Notes: generated by a model not told the origin, from the letters alone. DNA of 64,000 nt from an uncultured Lachnospiraceae bacterium (GCA_947625875.1 CANQQG010000001.1:45023-109022), one strand, 5' to 3'. Counted from the first letter of the stretch, positions 19,179-29,807 are shown. Program-made: numbers and translations.

Positions 19179-20585
19179 TCAGAATCGAAAATACAAAAAC
19201 GGGTTATAGCTTCCGCTTACCAAAAATGCGAGAGAAAGCGCCAGAAGCGCCGCCGTATACGCCATCAAAAGCGGCTGCCGCAGCGGTTTTTTGAAAAGCT
19301 TTTTTGCGGCCTTCACCGGAAACGCCGTCGACGCAAACAGCAGCACACATAAAAACGGCGCATAGATTTCCCACTCATAAAGCGCCAGCCTGTTCCCATA
19401 AGCCGCGCCCATGCCAAACATTGTTTTCAGATAACCGGCTGACGCCTGTATGTCGTCACACGCAAAGACCACCCAGCCCACCGTTACAAAAAACATCGTA
19501 TAAAGATGGCAAAACAGCTTTGGCGCCCGCTCCAAAACCCGCCAGAGCACACATTTTTCCAGTGCCAGCAGCACAAAGTAATACATGCCCCACAAAATAA
19601 AATTCCATCCCGCTCCATGCCACAGCCCGGTCAGGAACCACACAATCCATAAATTGCATATTTGCCCCGGCAGTCCCTTCCGGCTGCCTCCCAGAGGAAT
19701 ATAAAGGTATTCCCGAAACCATGCGCCGAGCGTCATATGCCACCGCCGCCAAAATTCCGTAATGCTTCCCGCCTCATACGGGTGGTCAAAGTTTTCCGGA
19801 AAATGAAAGCCGAACATCTCCCCTAATCCGATCGCCATATCGGAATAACCGGAAAAGTCAAAATAAATCTGGAACGTAAACGCCGCGGCGCCAAGCCACG
19901 CCATCGCCATACTCATGTCCGCGCCCGTAAGCTTCCGGATCCCATCCCAGAGCGCCCCGATCTGATTTGCAAGCAGCGCCTTTTTTGCAAGCCCGATCAA
20001 AAAACGCTGCAGGCCGCGCGCCGTCTGTTCCGCGGACAGTTCCCGCCTGTCCACGTCCCTTTGGATATCTTTATAGCGCACGATCGGGCCGGCAATAAGC
20101 TGTGGGAACAGGCATACATACATGCCAAACGAAATCAGGTTATGCTGCGCCTTTATTTCACCCCGGTAAACGTCAATCGTATATGACATCGTCTGAAACG
20201 TGTAAAACGATATGCCGATCGGAAGCGTCAGCCCCAGCAGCCCAAGCTGCGTCCCCGCAAGCGCATTGACCGTATTTATCACAAAATCCGTATATTTAAA
20301 GAAACATAAAACCGCCAGGTTTCCGGCCACAGAAATGATCAGCGCCGCCCGCCCAAGCGTATTGCGCCTGCCCTTTTTTCCGGCAAATTCAATCAGCCGC
20401 CCGTTGCAGTAATCAAAAACAGTTGAAAAAAGCATGATCAGGATATAACGCGGCTCGCCCCATGCGTAGAAAAACAGGCTCGCCAAAAGCAGCCACAGAT
20501 TCCGCAGCCGCTTCGGTGCCAGAAAATATACGAGCAGGACAGCCGGCAAAAAACCGCACAGAAAAACGATACTGCTAAATACCAT
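19179..20585 (-). CDS. MBOAT family O-acyltransferase (AlgI/PatA-like)
   Basis: SYTIDVYRGEIKAQHNLISFGMYVCLFPQLIAGPIVRY; FWRRWHMTLGAWFREYLYIPLGGSRKG; LTGLWHGAGWNFILWG catalytic His. Confidence 0.93.
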   Translation of the reverse strand: MVFSSIVFLCGFLPAVLLVYFLAPKRLRNLWLLLASLFFYAWGEPRYILIMLFSTVFDYCNGRLIEFAGKKGRRNTLGRAALIISVAGNLAVLCFFKYTDFVINTVNALAGTQLGLLGLTLPIGISFYTFQTMSYTIDVYRGEIKAQHNLISFGMYVCLFPQLIAGPIVRYKDIQRDVDRRELSAEQTARGLQRFLIGLAKKALLANQIGALWDGIRKLTGADMSMAMAWLGAAAFTFQIYFDFSGYSDMAIGLGEMFGFHFPENFDHPYEAGSITEFWRRWHMTLGAWFREYLYIPLGGSRKGLPGQICNLWIVWFLTGLWHGAGWNFILWGMYYFVLLALEKCVLWRVLERAPKLFCHLYTMFFVTVGWVVFACDDIQASAGYLKTMFGMGAAYGNRLALYEWEIYAPFLCVLLFASTAFPVKAAKKLFKKPLRQPLLMAYTAALLALSLAFLVSGSYNPFLYFRF

Positions 20586-20597
20586 TGCCTCTTATCC

Positions 20598-21128
20598 TCA
20601 TCTTTCCAGCAGCTCCGCAAGCGCCTGCTGCACAAGTCCGCTCTTTTCTGAAATGATCAGCGCAACATATTTCCCGTACTGCTTTAAGACCGCATGTTCC
20701 GCCATCGCAAGCTGATCCGGCGCGTACGCGCCGAGCGCGCCTTTGCGAAGCTCGATATGGTCTTTTAACGTATTCATGAGCGCGGCCGCATCTCCCGCCT
20801 CCTTCAGTTCCACTACCGCAATCTCCTGCGGGCCGCCCTCCGCCGCATAAGCATAAAAGTAAGCCTGCACCCGGCTGTAATCAAAATCGGAAAATACCGT
20901 AAAATTCAGCTCGCCCTTTTCATCCTCACTGGATGCGAGCTTCATCTCGGGCAGCGTCGTATCCGCCGCCAGCATAGCCTCCCGCAGCTGATTCATGTCA
21001 ACCGCCGCCTCGTCTGACGGTTCATGCCCCTCTGGCCGATCCGGATTTTTTTCGCTGCCGCAGCCTGACGTAACTGCAAGCGCAAACGCGCACAATAAAG
21101 CAACTGTTTTTTTATATAACCGCTTCAT
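20598..21128 (-). CDS. DUF4358 lipoprotein
   Basis: Lipobox VTSGCGS; helical C-terminus HAVLKQYGKYVALIISEKSGLVQQALAELL. Confidence 0.75.
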   Translation of the reverse strand: MKRLYKKTVALLCAFALAVTSGCGSEKNPDRPEGHEPSDEAAVDMNQLREAMLAADTTLPEMKLASSEDEKGELNFTVFSDFDYSRVQAYFYAYAAEGGPQEIAVVELKEAGDAAALMNTLKDHIELRKGALGAYAPDQLAMAEHAVLKQYGKYVALIISEKSGLVQQALAELLER

Positions 21129-21250
21129 ATGATTCCTCCAACATCCACAACTTCGCCATGCCGCCTGTCATGGCTCTTGCGCCACCGCGTCCGATCCTCC
21201 GGTCACTGTCCCGTCCGCCATGGCGTCAGCCCCGGCAGAACGGATTCTTT

Positions 21251-22501
21251 TTATTCCCAGTATGATGTAAATACATCCGTCCCGTCCGCCATGGCGTTAA
21301 CCCCGGCAGAACTGTCTTCCGTAACCGGCATTTCCTCCATGCCCGCCGTCCCCATGTCATTCGGATCCGGAACCATCGTCCCGAAGGTTTCATTGATCCG
21401 TTTTACAAGTTCTGACATCTGCTCCGGCGGCAGGCTGCTCACATTATTTGAGTAATCATTAATATAGATTGCCAGAATATAATTATCATCTACGCCATTG
21501 GGAACCCACATACCGCTGATATCCAGGTTGGCCCCCTCCGGCAGCATGACAACCGCCTGCCTGATCAGGTTTATCGTCTGGTCCGCAAGCGCTAATTCTT
21601 CCTCGCCGGGCGCCTCCGGGAACTTAAAAAACAGACAGCGCTGCCTTTTATCAATTGCCTGCCTGATTTTTTCCGGAAGGCTGTTCATGCTTTTCAGCGG
21701 CTTCGCATTCTGCACCGCATAAGAATACTTCGTGCCCTTTGCTTCCGGCAGCGAGGAACCGTCCCAGTCATGCCCGCTTTTGGCTGCATCATCCGTCATA
21801 TTAAAATTACGGTACTTTATACTGCCCGAATCAGAATATACATCCACATGGTACCATTCGCCGTCATCAAGCTGCACCAGATCCCAGGAATGATAATCGT
21901 TATGCACAATATGCACGTCAAGCCCCGCCATATTTGCAAGCAGCCGGAACGTCGTTGCATAACCCACACATACCGCATTTTTATTGATAAACACATCATG
22001 CGGCGTAAAACACTCCGTATTCTGGCCCGGCAGGGTAATCACATGCCCGCTCCCGGTACTGATATTTTCCACCATCCAGTCATAGATTGCCAGTTCTTTT
22101 TCATAACACGACATCTGGTCTTTGATTATTTGGCCCATCAGCTTTTTCGCCATATCATAAGTTTCCCGGTCCTCCGCTCCGAGGCCGGACGGGTCGTTTT
22201 TTAAATAGGCGTCGGAAATCTGCTTCGTGCTGCGGATTTCGTACTTATCCATGACTTTGTACCCATCCTCCTGGTAAACATTTTCCTGCTCCGCCTCTTT
22301 TGCCTGCCGCTCCCGCTCATCATCAACAAACTGAATCACCTTTTTTCCCTGTTCTTCCTGCGCGCGCATTTCCTTCATCAGGCGCACATTCATGCCGATC
22401 AATGTTCCCACGCCGCCAAGCAAGGCTGCCGCCGCAAGCGCGGCCGCCGCGCCGTATGCCCATAGCTTTTTCTTCTTTTTCATCGCCCTTTCCCTCCCCA
22501 T
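21251..22501 (-). CDS. Transglutaminase-like cysteine-peptidase domain protein, membrane anchored
   Basis: NKNAVCVGYATTFRLLANMAGLDVHIVHNDYHSWDLVQLDDGEWYHVDVYSD (Cys-His-Asp transglutaminase core). Confidence 0.85.
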   Translation of the reverse strand: MGRERAMKKKKKLWAYGAAAALAAAALLGGVGTLIGMNVRLMKEMRAQEEQGKKVIQFVDDERERQAKEAEQENVYQEDGYKVMDKYEIRSTKQISDAYLKNDPSGLGAEDRETYDMAKKLMGQIIKDQMSCYEKELAIYDWMVENISTGSGHVITLPGQNTECFTPHDVFINKNAVCVGYATTFRLLANMAGLDVHIVHNDYHSWDLVQLDDGEWYHVDVYSDSGSIKYRNFNMTDDAAKSGHDWDGSSLPEAKGTKYSYAVQNAKPLKSMNSLPEKIRQAIDKRQRCLFFKFPEAPGEEELALADQTINLIRQAVVMLPEGANLDISGMWVPNGVDDNYILAIYINDYSNNVSSLPPEQMSELVKRINETFGTMVPDPNDMGTAGMEEMPVTEDSSAGVNAMADGTDVFTSYWE

Positions 22502-22661
22502 GAAAAGAATATGACTGGTTTTTAGTGTTATCTACAATATAACCTATTTCCTTCATTTTTTCAATATGGTTTGCCGCCCTCCTTCCGGTAATGTCTTGAC
22601 AGCTTATCCGTATTGTTCTAACATAAAAGATAGAAAAAATTCAGCAAAAGGAGCGCTTTTT

Positions 22662-23849
22662 ATGTTAAATGAAAAAATGACCGCTCTCGGCACACAGCGT
22701 TCTGTCATCCGGGAGCTGTTTGAATTTGGGAAACAGGAGGCCGCCAGAATCGGCGCGGAAAACGTATTTGATTTTTCGATCGGGAACCCGAGCGTCCCTG
22801 CTCCGGCATGTGTCAATGAAACAGCGATAAAAATCATAAAAGAAACCGATCCGGTCGCACTGCATGGTTACACGAGCGCACAGGGCGACGCAGAGGCGCG
22901 CTCCGCGATCGCAGCTTCCATCAACCGCAGGTTCGGGACGGATTATACAGCGAATAATCTCTATCTCACCGTCGGAGCCGCCGCCGCTTTGTGCTGCTGT
23001 TTCCATGGGCTCTGCAACGCAGACGATGAAGTCATTATCTTTGCCCCGTATTTTCCGGAATATACCGTATTTGTGGAAGGCGCGGGCGCAAAACCCGTTA
23101 TCGTGCCCGCCGATACATCCGCGTTCCAGATTGATTTTGACGCTTTTTTACGCGCGCTGTCGCCTGCCACAAAAGCCGTCATTGTCAACTCTCCGAACAA
23201 TCCGTCCGGCGTTGTCTATTCCGAGGAAACCGTATGCCGGCTTGCGGACATTCTCCGCGAAAAATCAGCAGAATACGGGCATCCGATTTATTTAATTGCC
23301 GACGAGCCGTATCGTGAAATTGTGTTTTCCGGCACAACCGTCCCGTTTTTGCCAGATTATTATGAGAATACGCTCGTCTGCTACTCCTGGTCTAAGTCGC
23401 TCTCCCTGCCGGGGGAACGGCTCGGCTACGTGCTGGTTCCGTCAAAAGCCAAAGATGCTCCGCTCGTTTACGCTGCGATTGCAGGCGCCGGACGGTCTTT
23501 AGGCTATGTTAATGCGCCGGGCCTGTTCCAGCGCGTCTGCGCCGCCTGCGCGGACCAGACTGCGGATATTTCCATATATGAAACAAATAAGAATCTGCTG
23601 CTGCATGGGCTGCGCGATATGGGATACCAGGTCGTTGAGCCAAACGGCACATTTTATATGTTCCCGCAATCCTTAGAGCCGGATGATGAGGCGTTCTGCG
23701 AACGCGCCAAAGCGCACCATCTGCTCATTGTGCCGGGATGCGGCTTCGGCTGCGCGGGGCATGTTCGGATTTCCTATTGCGTGCCGACGGAACGGATTGA
23801 AAAAGCGCTGCCTGCATTTCAGAAGCTGGCGGAGGAATACCGCGCATAA
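22662..23849 (+). CDS. Pyridoxal-phosphate aminotransferase, class I/II
   Basis: FDFSIGNPSVPAP..VNSPNNPSGVVYSEE..LIADEPYREIVFSG..YSWSKSLSLPGERLGYVL (PLP lysine). Confidence 0.93.
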   Translation: MLNEKMTALGTQRSVIRELFEFGKQEAARIGAENVFDFSIGNPSVPAPACVNETAIKIIKETDPVALHGYTSAQGDAEARSAIAASINRRFGTDYTANNLYLTVGAAAALCCCFHGLCNADDEVIIFAPYFPEYTVFVEGAGAKPVIVPADTSAFQIDFDAFLRALSPATKAVIVNSPNNPSGVVYSEETVCRLADILREKSAEYGHPIYLIADEPYREIVFSGTTVPFLPDYYENTLVCYSWSKSLSLPGERLGYVLVPSKAKDAPLVYAAIAGAGRSLGYVNAPGLFQRVCAACADQTADISIYETNKNLLLHGLRDMGYQVVEPNGTFYMFPQSLEPDDEAFCERAKAHHLLIVPGCGFGCAGHVRISYCVPTERIEKALPAFQKLAEEYRA

Positions 23850-23910
23850 GTCACGGGCAGCCGCAATCAGAAATTATGCGGCAACCCCATTTTTACTGTG
23901 ACACAAAAGA

Positions 23911-23946
23911 AACCCGGGCGGGAATCTTTTCAAAAATCCCACCCGG
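23911..23946. terminator. Bidirectional terminator between aminotransferase and pta
   Basis: CCCGGGCGGGA..TCCCACCCGG stem between convergent genes. Confidence 0.6.
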
Positions 23947-23975
23947 CAGTTATCTCATAATGATAAAATCCTTCC

Positions 23976-24959
23976 TTAAGCCAGCGCCGCCGTAATGATC
24001 GCCATCGAGTACACTTCCGAACCGTTGCAGCCTCTGGAAAGGTCATTGATCGGCGCATTTAATCCGAGCAGGATCGGCCCGTACGCTTCAAAATTGCCGA
24101 GCCGCTGCGCGATCTTATAGCCGATGTTCCCCGCATTGATATCCGGGAAAATAAACGTATTGGCATGTCCCGCCACTTTGGAATCCGGGCACTTCGTGCG
24201 CGCAACACGCATGGAAACCGCCGCGTCAAACTGCAGCTCGCCCTCTACCGGAAGCGAAGGCTCCCTTTCCTTTGTCTTCCTCGCCGCATTGCGCATTTTA
24301 TCCACATCCTCGCCCGCGCCGGAACCCAGGGTAGAATAACTTAAAAATGCAACCTGCGGGTCGATGCCAAAAATCTTTGCGCATTCCGCCGTCTCCAATG
24401 CGATCTCAACCAGCTCGTCTTCGTTCGGCTTGATATTGATCGCACAGTCTCCCATAGCAAGCACTTCGTTCTCGCCTGTCGCGGACGGACGCACCAGAAT
24501 AAAGCAGGACGATACAATGCTGTTTCCCGGCTTTGTCTTTATCAGCTGCAGCGCCGGACGGACGGTATCCGCCGTCGAATACGTCGCGCCGCCAAGCAGG
24601 GCGTCCGCAACGCCCATTTTCACGAGCATTGTCCCGAAATAATTGGCCTGCTTTAAGATCTCCCTCGCCTGTTCCTTTGTCACGCCTTTGGACTTGCGCA
24701 GCTCACAGAACAGATCGACCATCGCTTCCATATCGTCGTACTTTGTCGGGTCGATCACGCTTGCCCCGCGGATATTAAATCCGTTTTCCTCTGCGGATTC
24801 AAAAATTTCGTCCTCGTCCCCAACTAAAATCGGAGAAAGGAAATTGCTCGCAAGCATACGGGACGCCGCTTCCAGAATACGCGGATCGCTGCCTTCTGTA
24901 AAAACAATTTTTTTCGGATTCTTTTTCAGAATCTGGATCATCTGCCCAAAACCATACAT
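23976..24959 (-). CDS. pta: Phosphate acetyltransferase
   Basis: IVFTEGSDPRILEAA..ANYFGTMLVKMGVADALLGGATYSTADTVRPALQ..FIFPDINAGNIGYKIAQRLG..GLNAPINDLSRGC. Confidence 0.95.
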   Translation of the reverse strand: MYGFGQMIQILKKNPKKIVFTEGSDPRILEAASRMLASNFLSPILVGDEDEIFESAEENGFNIRGASVIDPTKYDDMEAMVDLFCELRKSKGVTKEQAREILKQANYFGTMLVKMGVADALLGGATYSTADTVRPALQLIKTKPGNSIVSSCFILVRPSATGENEVLAMGDCAINIKPNEDELVEIALETAECAKIFGIDPQVAFLSYSTLGSGAGEDVDKMRNAARKTKEREPSLPVEGELQFDAAVSMRVARTKCPDSKVAGHANTFIFPDINAGNIGYKIAQRLGNFEAYGPILLGLNAPINDLSRGCNGSEVYSMAIITAALA

Positions 24960-25065
24960 ATATAAAACCTCTCCTTCATATTTATTATAGCGCTACTATT
25001 ATTTAAGCACTAACAAATGCAGAAATCAATCCCATTTTTCAGATGTTTTTGATTCAAAACAAACC

Positions 25066-26832
25066 TTATTCCCGGTCAGCCGCCGTTTCTGTCGCCGGGG
25101 ACAACTGCAAATGATATGCCTTTTTTTCCATCTCCGCCAGCAAACGGTTTTTTTTCTTTTCAAACGCAAGCTTCCCGTCCGCATTTGCGGTTCCATCCAG
25201 AACCTTCCACCCCTCCGGCAAAACCAGCGACAGCGCCGCATGGCGGATATGCAGGCGGTCGGCCCCGTCCGGCAGGAAATCATAGCCATACGCCTCCTCC
25301 GGAAAGACCGTACTTTCCTCAAATGCATAAGAAAGCTGCGGCTCCCGTTTTTGCAGGTTTGCCGTAATCCGTATGGAACCGCCTGCAGGCACCGTCGCCA
25401 TCGCCATCGCATACACCACGCGCGTTTCCGCCAGAAGCTGTGTGTACGCCTCCTGGATATTTACCGTATGGTACTGCTGCGCCACCGTATCATAAAACGC
25501 CTCCTCCCCACAAAACGAAGTCAGCGCCTGATACATCATATCATCATCCAGATACGGCGGCAGCGCGCCCTGATAGGCACCCTGCCCGTACTCCTCCCGC
25601 AACTGCTTTAACATCGCTTTTCCGCAAAGGCGCAGGGCTTCCCCATAAGTCATCGTCTGCTTTTCCATCTCGCAGCTGATCCCCGAAATCTCTTCCTCAC
25701 AGTCCAGATTCGCGTAATACCCAAGCTGCGGCTCCCGCTCCTGATTGCCCGTCACGATCAGCATAAGCGTCCGCTCCGACTCATCCGCAAAAAAACAGTG
25801 CTGCCAAACGCCGTCTTCCCGCCCGCTGCTGTAATCAAATCCATACGTCAGGATATCCGCGTCTTCCTCCGCGGCAACGCCCACCACCGGGACGTCCCAT
25901 GCGCTATGTTCCTCCGAGATCTCAATATCAGAAAACGTATAAACGCTGACCTCCCGATACCAGTCCTCCGCCTTTTCCAGCGCATCCATCTGGTAATCCG
26001 CCTCTTCATCCTCCAAAAGCTCCTTATAGTCCTCCACCGTCAGCTCAGCGCGCAGATCCTTGCGCACAGCCATGCCGACGCCCGCGCCTGCGCTGTAACG
26101 CACCGACGTCTCCTGCCCTTCAATGTCCAGGATATCCCGGCCTGCTCCATCTGCAAGATTTAAGGTCGTGACAAACGGATATACGAGCTGTACCGTCTTA
26201 TCTTCTTCTGACGTATTTTTTATGCGGTACGTATCCGCGATCTGCAAAAGCGGCGACTCCCCTTCCGCCGTAACCGCACAGGCAAGGCTCCTGCTGCTGC
26301 GCAGGTTCTGGTCGTCTCCCGTTACCGTCATGGCAAATACCGGCCCTTCATATGGATCATACCGCGCCGGAAGCTGCGATCCGCCGTCGTATGCGCCCGA
26401 ACCGGCGTCACCGGCTCCTGCCGTCTCTCCGCTCTCTTCCTGCATGGAATCCTGTGCGGACTCCTCCGCCGCCCCGTTGTCCATACTGACGCCTTCCTGC
26501 ACAGCGGACGATGCGGCGTCGCCCGCGCTCCTTTTCTGGAAAAAAGCGCCGCTCACGACATACCAGCCTGCGCCCGCCACAAGGCAGATGCAGACAGCCA
26601 CCGGCAGATACTTTAATATGCCGCCCAGCTGCTTTTTGCTGAAAATACGCTTTTTTTCCACCGCCGTATTTTTTTTCTCCGTTCCCTCTTCGCCGCCATG
26701 CAGCTTTATCCCGCTCTCCGCCGCTTCTGCTTCCGTTTCCTGCAGGCCGTCCCGCTCCGCTGTCAGGAGCATCTCCTCCGGTATGTCCCCCAGCGCGTCA
26801 AACAGCCGTTCTCCCGGACGTTTTTGTGTCAT
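25066..26832 (-). CDS. Membrane-anchored sigma-factor partner (putative anti-sigma, DUF4179-like)
   Basis: N-terminal cytoplasmic segment, single TM LPVAVCICLVAGAGWYVVSGAFF, large extracytoplasmic domain; stop overlaps the sigma gene. Confidence 0.55.
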   Translation of the reverse strand: MTQKRPGERLFDALGDIPEEMLLTAERDGLQETEAEAAESGIKLHGGEEGTEKKNTAVEKKRIFSKKQLGGILKYLPVAVCICLVAGAGWYVVSGAFFQKRSAGDAASSAVQEGVSMDNGAAEESAQDSMQEESGETAGAGDAGSGAYDGGSQLPARYDPYEGPVFAMTVTGDDQNLRSSRSLACAVTAEGESPLLQIADTYRIKNTSEEDKTVQLVYPFVTTLNLADGAGRDILDIEGQETSVRYSAGAGVGMAVRKDLRAELTVEDYKELLEDEEADYQMDALEKAEDWYREVSVYTFSDIEISEEHSAWDVPVVGVAAEEDADILTYGFDYSSGREDGVWQHCFFADESERTLMLIVTGNQEREPQLGYYANLDCEEEISGISCEMEKQTMTYGEALRLCGKAMLKQLREEYGQGAYQGALPPYLDDDMMYQALTSFCGEEAFYDTVAQQYHTVNIQEAYTQLLAETRVVYAMAMATVPAGGSIRITANLQKREPQLSYAFEESTVFPEEAYGYDFLPDGADRLHIRHAALSLVLPEGWKVLDGTANADGKLAFEKKKNRLLAEMEKKAYHLQLSPATETAADRE

Positions 26833-27389
26833 ATCACAATCCCCTCCTTTTCCAGAAACTCCTTTAACCTGTTTCGGCTGCGCATCAGCGCGGACTTGAC
26901 CTTTGCCGTACTCATGCCATAACGTTTCGCGATTTCCTCTATGCTGTCCGCATACCAGTAACGCCTGATGAAAATAATCCTGGCGTCATGGGATAATTCC
27001 TCCAAAAAATGACGGAGCGCCTCTGTGACCACAAGCGACTCCGTCTGTTTTTCCATGCCATCATATGCGCCAATGCATTCTTCCAGCTCCTCATAGACCA
27101 ATTCGAGCGCGCCGTTTCCCCGTTTTGCCGCCTTGCTCCTACGGTAGCGGTCCAAAGACAGGTTTCTCGTGATCTTCCCCAGAAACGCCTGAAAAAACGC
27201 CGGACGTTCCGGGGGAATCGACATCCACGCCTTAAACCACGTATCGTTGACGCATTCCCTCGAATCTTCCCCGTCCTTTAAAATATTGTGCGCGATATGA
27301 TAACAAAATGCCCCATACTTCTGGCTTGTCTGCGCCAATGCTTCCTCATTGCGCTGCCAGTACAGTTCTATAATTTTTTCATCCTCCAT
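26829..27389 (-). CDS. RNA polymerase sigma-70 family (ECF) factor
   Basis: ECVNDTWFKAWMSIPPERPAFFQAFLGKITRNLSLDRYRR; region 4 RIIFIRRYWYADSIEEIAKRYGMSTAKVKSALMRSRNRLKEFLE. Confidence 0.93.
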   Translation of the reverse strand: MEDEKIIELYWQRNEEALAQTSQKYGAFCYHIAHNILKDGEDSRECVNDTWFKAWMSIPPERPAFFQAFLGKITRNLSLDRYRRSKAAKRGNGALELVYEELEECIGAYDGMEKQTESLVVTEALRHFLEELSHDARIIFIRRYWYADSIEEIAKRYGMSTAKVKSALMRSRNRLKEFLEKEGIVI

Positions 27390-27424
27390 GTAAGATCCTC
27401 CCCGCCCGGCCGTATGCATATCGG

Positions 27425-29188
27425 TTAAGGCAGCTTATAAACTTCCCGGTAATGCTTATACCGCTTTTTGTACTCCGCATTTTCCCCCTGCTTCATCTGC
27501 CCGAGATACTCGTGCGTCTCAAAGCCATCCTCTTTTACCTGGATCAGGCAAACTGCGATATTGGAGCAGTGATCCGCGATCCGCTCATAATCCGCGATCA
27601 GATCCGAGAGCGAAAAACCGGAAGCGATCGTACATTTTCCTTTCCGCAGGCGTTTCACATGCTTCTTTTTTATTTCATCATTTAAAGCGTCAATGACCTC
27701 CTCTAACGGCTCCACTTTTGTCGCCTCAGACGCATCCTCCGTATCAAACACGCGGTACGCCATTGTCACGATATCCTGCACCGCGTTTCCATACACGCGC
27801 AGCTCCTCTTTCGCTTTCTCTGAAAAAGACTCCTTCTTATCATTCATCTTTTTCGCGATGTGCATGATATTTACCGCATGGTCGGAAATACGCTCAAAAT
27901 CCCCGATGCAATGGAGCATCATCGTCACCGCCATCGAATCCTTATGATTCAGTTCCCGGCTGCTGATCTTCATCAGATACGTGCCGAGCTCGTCCTCATA
28001 GCGGTCTACCTGGTCTTCCAGCGCAAGGATCTCCCGTATGCTGTGCTTGTCGTACTTTTCAACCAGCCGCATCGCAAGAAACAGATCCTCCCGCGACGCC
28101 TGCGCCATTAAAACCGCCGCTTTCTTTGCCTGTGCGACGGCAAATGCAGGCTTCTCCAGAAAACGTTCGTCCAGAAGCTTAAATCCATCCTGCGCCGCCT
28201 CCTCATCTTTGTCCGTATCGCGGATTGTCATGCAGGCCAGTTTCACAAGCGCATCCTTAAACGGGAGCAGCGCGCAGGTCGCAAGGATATTAAACACCGT
28301 ATGCACGAGCGCGATCCCCGCTTTATCCACCGGCGCGTTCATAAAAGAAAAATGAATCGCTGCATTTAACGAATAAAACAGCGCCATAAACAACGCCGTC
28401 CCGATCACATTAAAATATAAATGCACAAGCGCCGCGCGTTTTGCATTTTTACTCGCCCCGACCGCAGAGAGCAGCGCGGTCACGCACGTGCCAATATTCT
28501 GCCCCATAATGATCGGAATCGCATTTGAAAAATTAACGGCTCCCGTCACGCATAACGCCTGCAGGATGCCGACCGACGCGGAAGAACTCTGGATAACCGC
28601 CGTCAAAATCAGTCCCGCGATCATGCCGAGAACCGGATTGCGGAATCTCATCAGGATCCCTGTAAACTCCGGCACGTCCGCTAACGGCTCCACCGCCGCG
28701 CTCATCGTCTCCATGCCCGTCATCAGCACCGCAAAGCCGACCAGAATCGTCCCGATGTCCTTCTTCCGCCCGCTTTTTGCAAACATGATCAGGCATACGC
28801 CGACCAGAGCAAGCGCCGGGGAAAACGACGTCGGTTTTAATAACCGCATAAAAAAGCTTTCGCCCTGTATCCCCGTAAGGCTGAGCAGCCACGACGTAAC
28901 CGTCGTCCCGATATTTGCGCCCATAATGACCCCGACCGCCTGCTGCAGCTTCATAATGCCGGAATTAACAAAGCCGACGACCATAACCGTTGTCGCGGAA
29001 GACGACTGGATCACAGCCGTCACGCAGCAGCCGAGCAGAACCGCCATAAACGTATTCGCCGTCAGCTTTTCCAGTATCTGCTCCAGCTTGCCGCCCGCCG
29101 TTTTTGCCAGCCCGTCCCCCATGATATTCATGCCATACATAAACAGCGCCAGCCCGCCCGCCATGGTCAATACGCCAAAGAAATCCAT
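27425..29188 (-). CDS. Na/Pi cotransporter family protein with PhoU-like domain
   Basis: GGLALFMYGMNIMGDGLAKTAGGKLEQILEKLTAN..AVIQSSSATTVMVVGFVNSGIM..GANIGTTVTSWL repeats; C-terminal PhoU helices. Confidence 0.93.
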   Translation of the reverse strand: MDFFGVLTMAGGLALFMYGMNIMGDGLAKTAGGKLEQILEKLTANTFMAVLLGCCVTAVIQSSSATTVMVVGFVNSGIMKLQQAVGVIMGANIGTTVTSWLLSLTGIQGESFFMRLLKPTSFSPALALVGVCLIMFAKSGRKKDIGTILVGFAVLMTGMETMSAAVEPLADVPEFTGILMRFRNPVLGMIAGLILTAVIQSSSASVGILQALCVTGAVNFSNAIPIIMGQNIGTCVTALLSAVGASKNAKRAALVHLYFNVIGTALFMALFYSLNAAIHFSFMNAPVDKAGIALVHTVFNILATCALLPFKDALVKLACMTIRDTDKDEEAAQDGFKLLDERFLEKPAFAVAQAKKAAVLMAQASREDLFLAMRLVEKYDKHSIREILALEDQVDRYEDELGTYLMKISSRELNHKDSMAVTMMLHCIGDFERISDHAVNIMHIAKKMNDKKESFSEKAKEELRVYGNAVQDIVTMAYRVFDTEDASEATKVEPLEEVIDALNDEIKKKHVKRLRKGKCTIASGFSLSDLIADYERIADHCSNIAVCLIQVKEDGFETHEYLGQMKQGENAEYKKRYKHYREVYKLP

Positions 29189-29216
29189 TTCTGTTCTCCT
29201 CGCATAATAATTTTTC

Positions 29217-29807
29217 TTATGAACCCTGTGTAAATACGATCTGAAGAATATCGCAGACCGTCTGCAGATTTTCCTCCGTATACGTGTCATGCCCCGGCAC
29301 ACAGCCCGCCTCTTCCAGACGATCCGCCATCGCTTCCCGGTCCGTCAGGATCATCTGCGCGTCTGCCTGCACTGCCGCAAGCGCCTGCAGCATATCGTCA
29401 TCGGTATAAACGCCGTCTTCCGCTTCCTGCATTCCCTGTCTCCACTGGCCGGCCGCTTCCTGCAAAGCCGCAGGCTCTGCCGTTTTCGCATAATCCTCCG
29501 ACCAGTCCAACAATCTGCAGGCTGCGGTCACGCTCTTTAAAGCGCCGCCCGCCGTACCCGGCACAGCGGCAAAGACAGAATCCAACACCTCTTTTATCTG
29601 CTCGGTTCCGTCTGTCTGCGCTGCGTCTGTCTGTGTTTCTTCCTCTGTTTTCGTTTCTTCCTCCGCCTTGCCATCGGCTGCATATGTCTGCGCGTCCTCT
29701 TTTGTTTCCGTCTCCGCATTCCCCTGCGGCGCCGCATCATCCGCGTTTCCACAGCCCGCCGCAAGGAGCAGGATAAGAAATGCCGCCGCCAGTTTCTTTT
29801 TTTTCAT
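29217..29807 (-). CDS. Hypothetical lipoprotein
   Basis: Lipobox LLAAGCGN; acidic low-complexity linker. Confidence 0.6.
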   Translation of the reverse strand: MKKKKLAAAFLILLLAAGCGNADDAAPQGNAETETKEDAQTYAADGKAEEETKTEEETQTDAAQTDGTEQIKEVLDSVFAAVPGTAGGALKSVTAACRLLDWSEDYAKTAEPAALQEAAGQWRQGMQEAEDGVYTDDDMLQALAAVQADAQMILTDREAMADRLEEAGCVPGHDTYTEENLQTVCDILQIVFTQGS

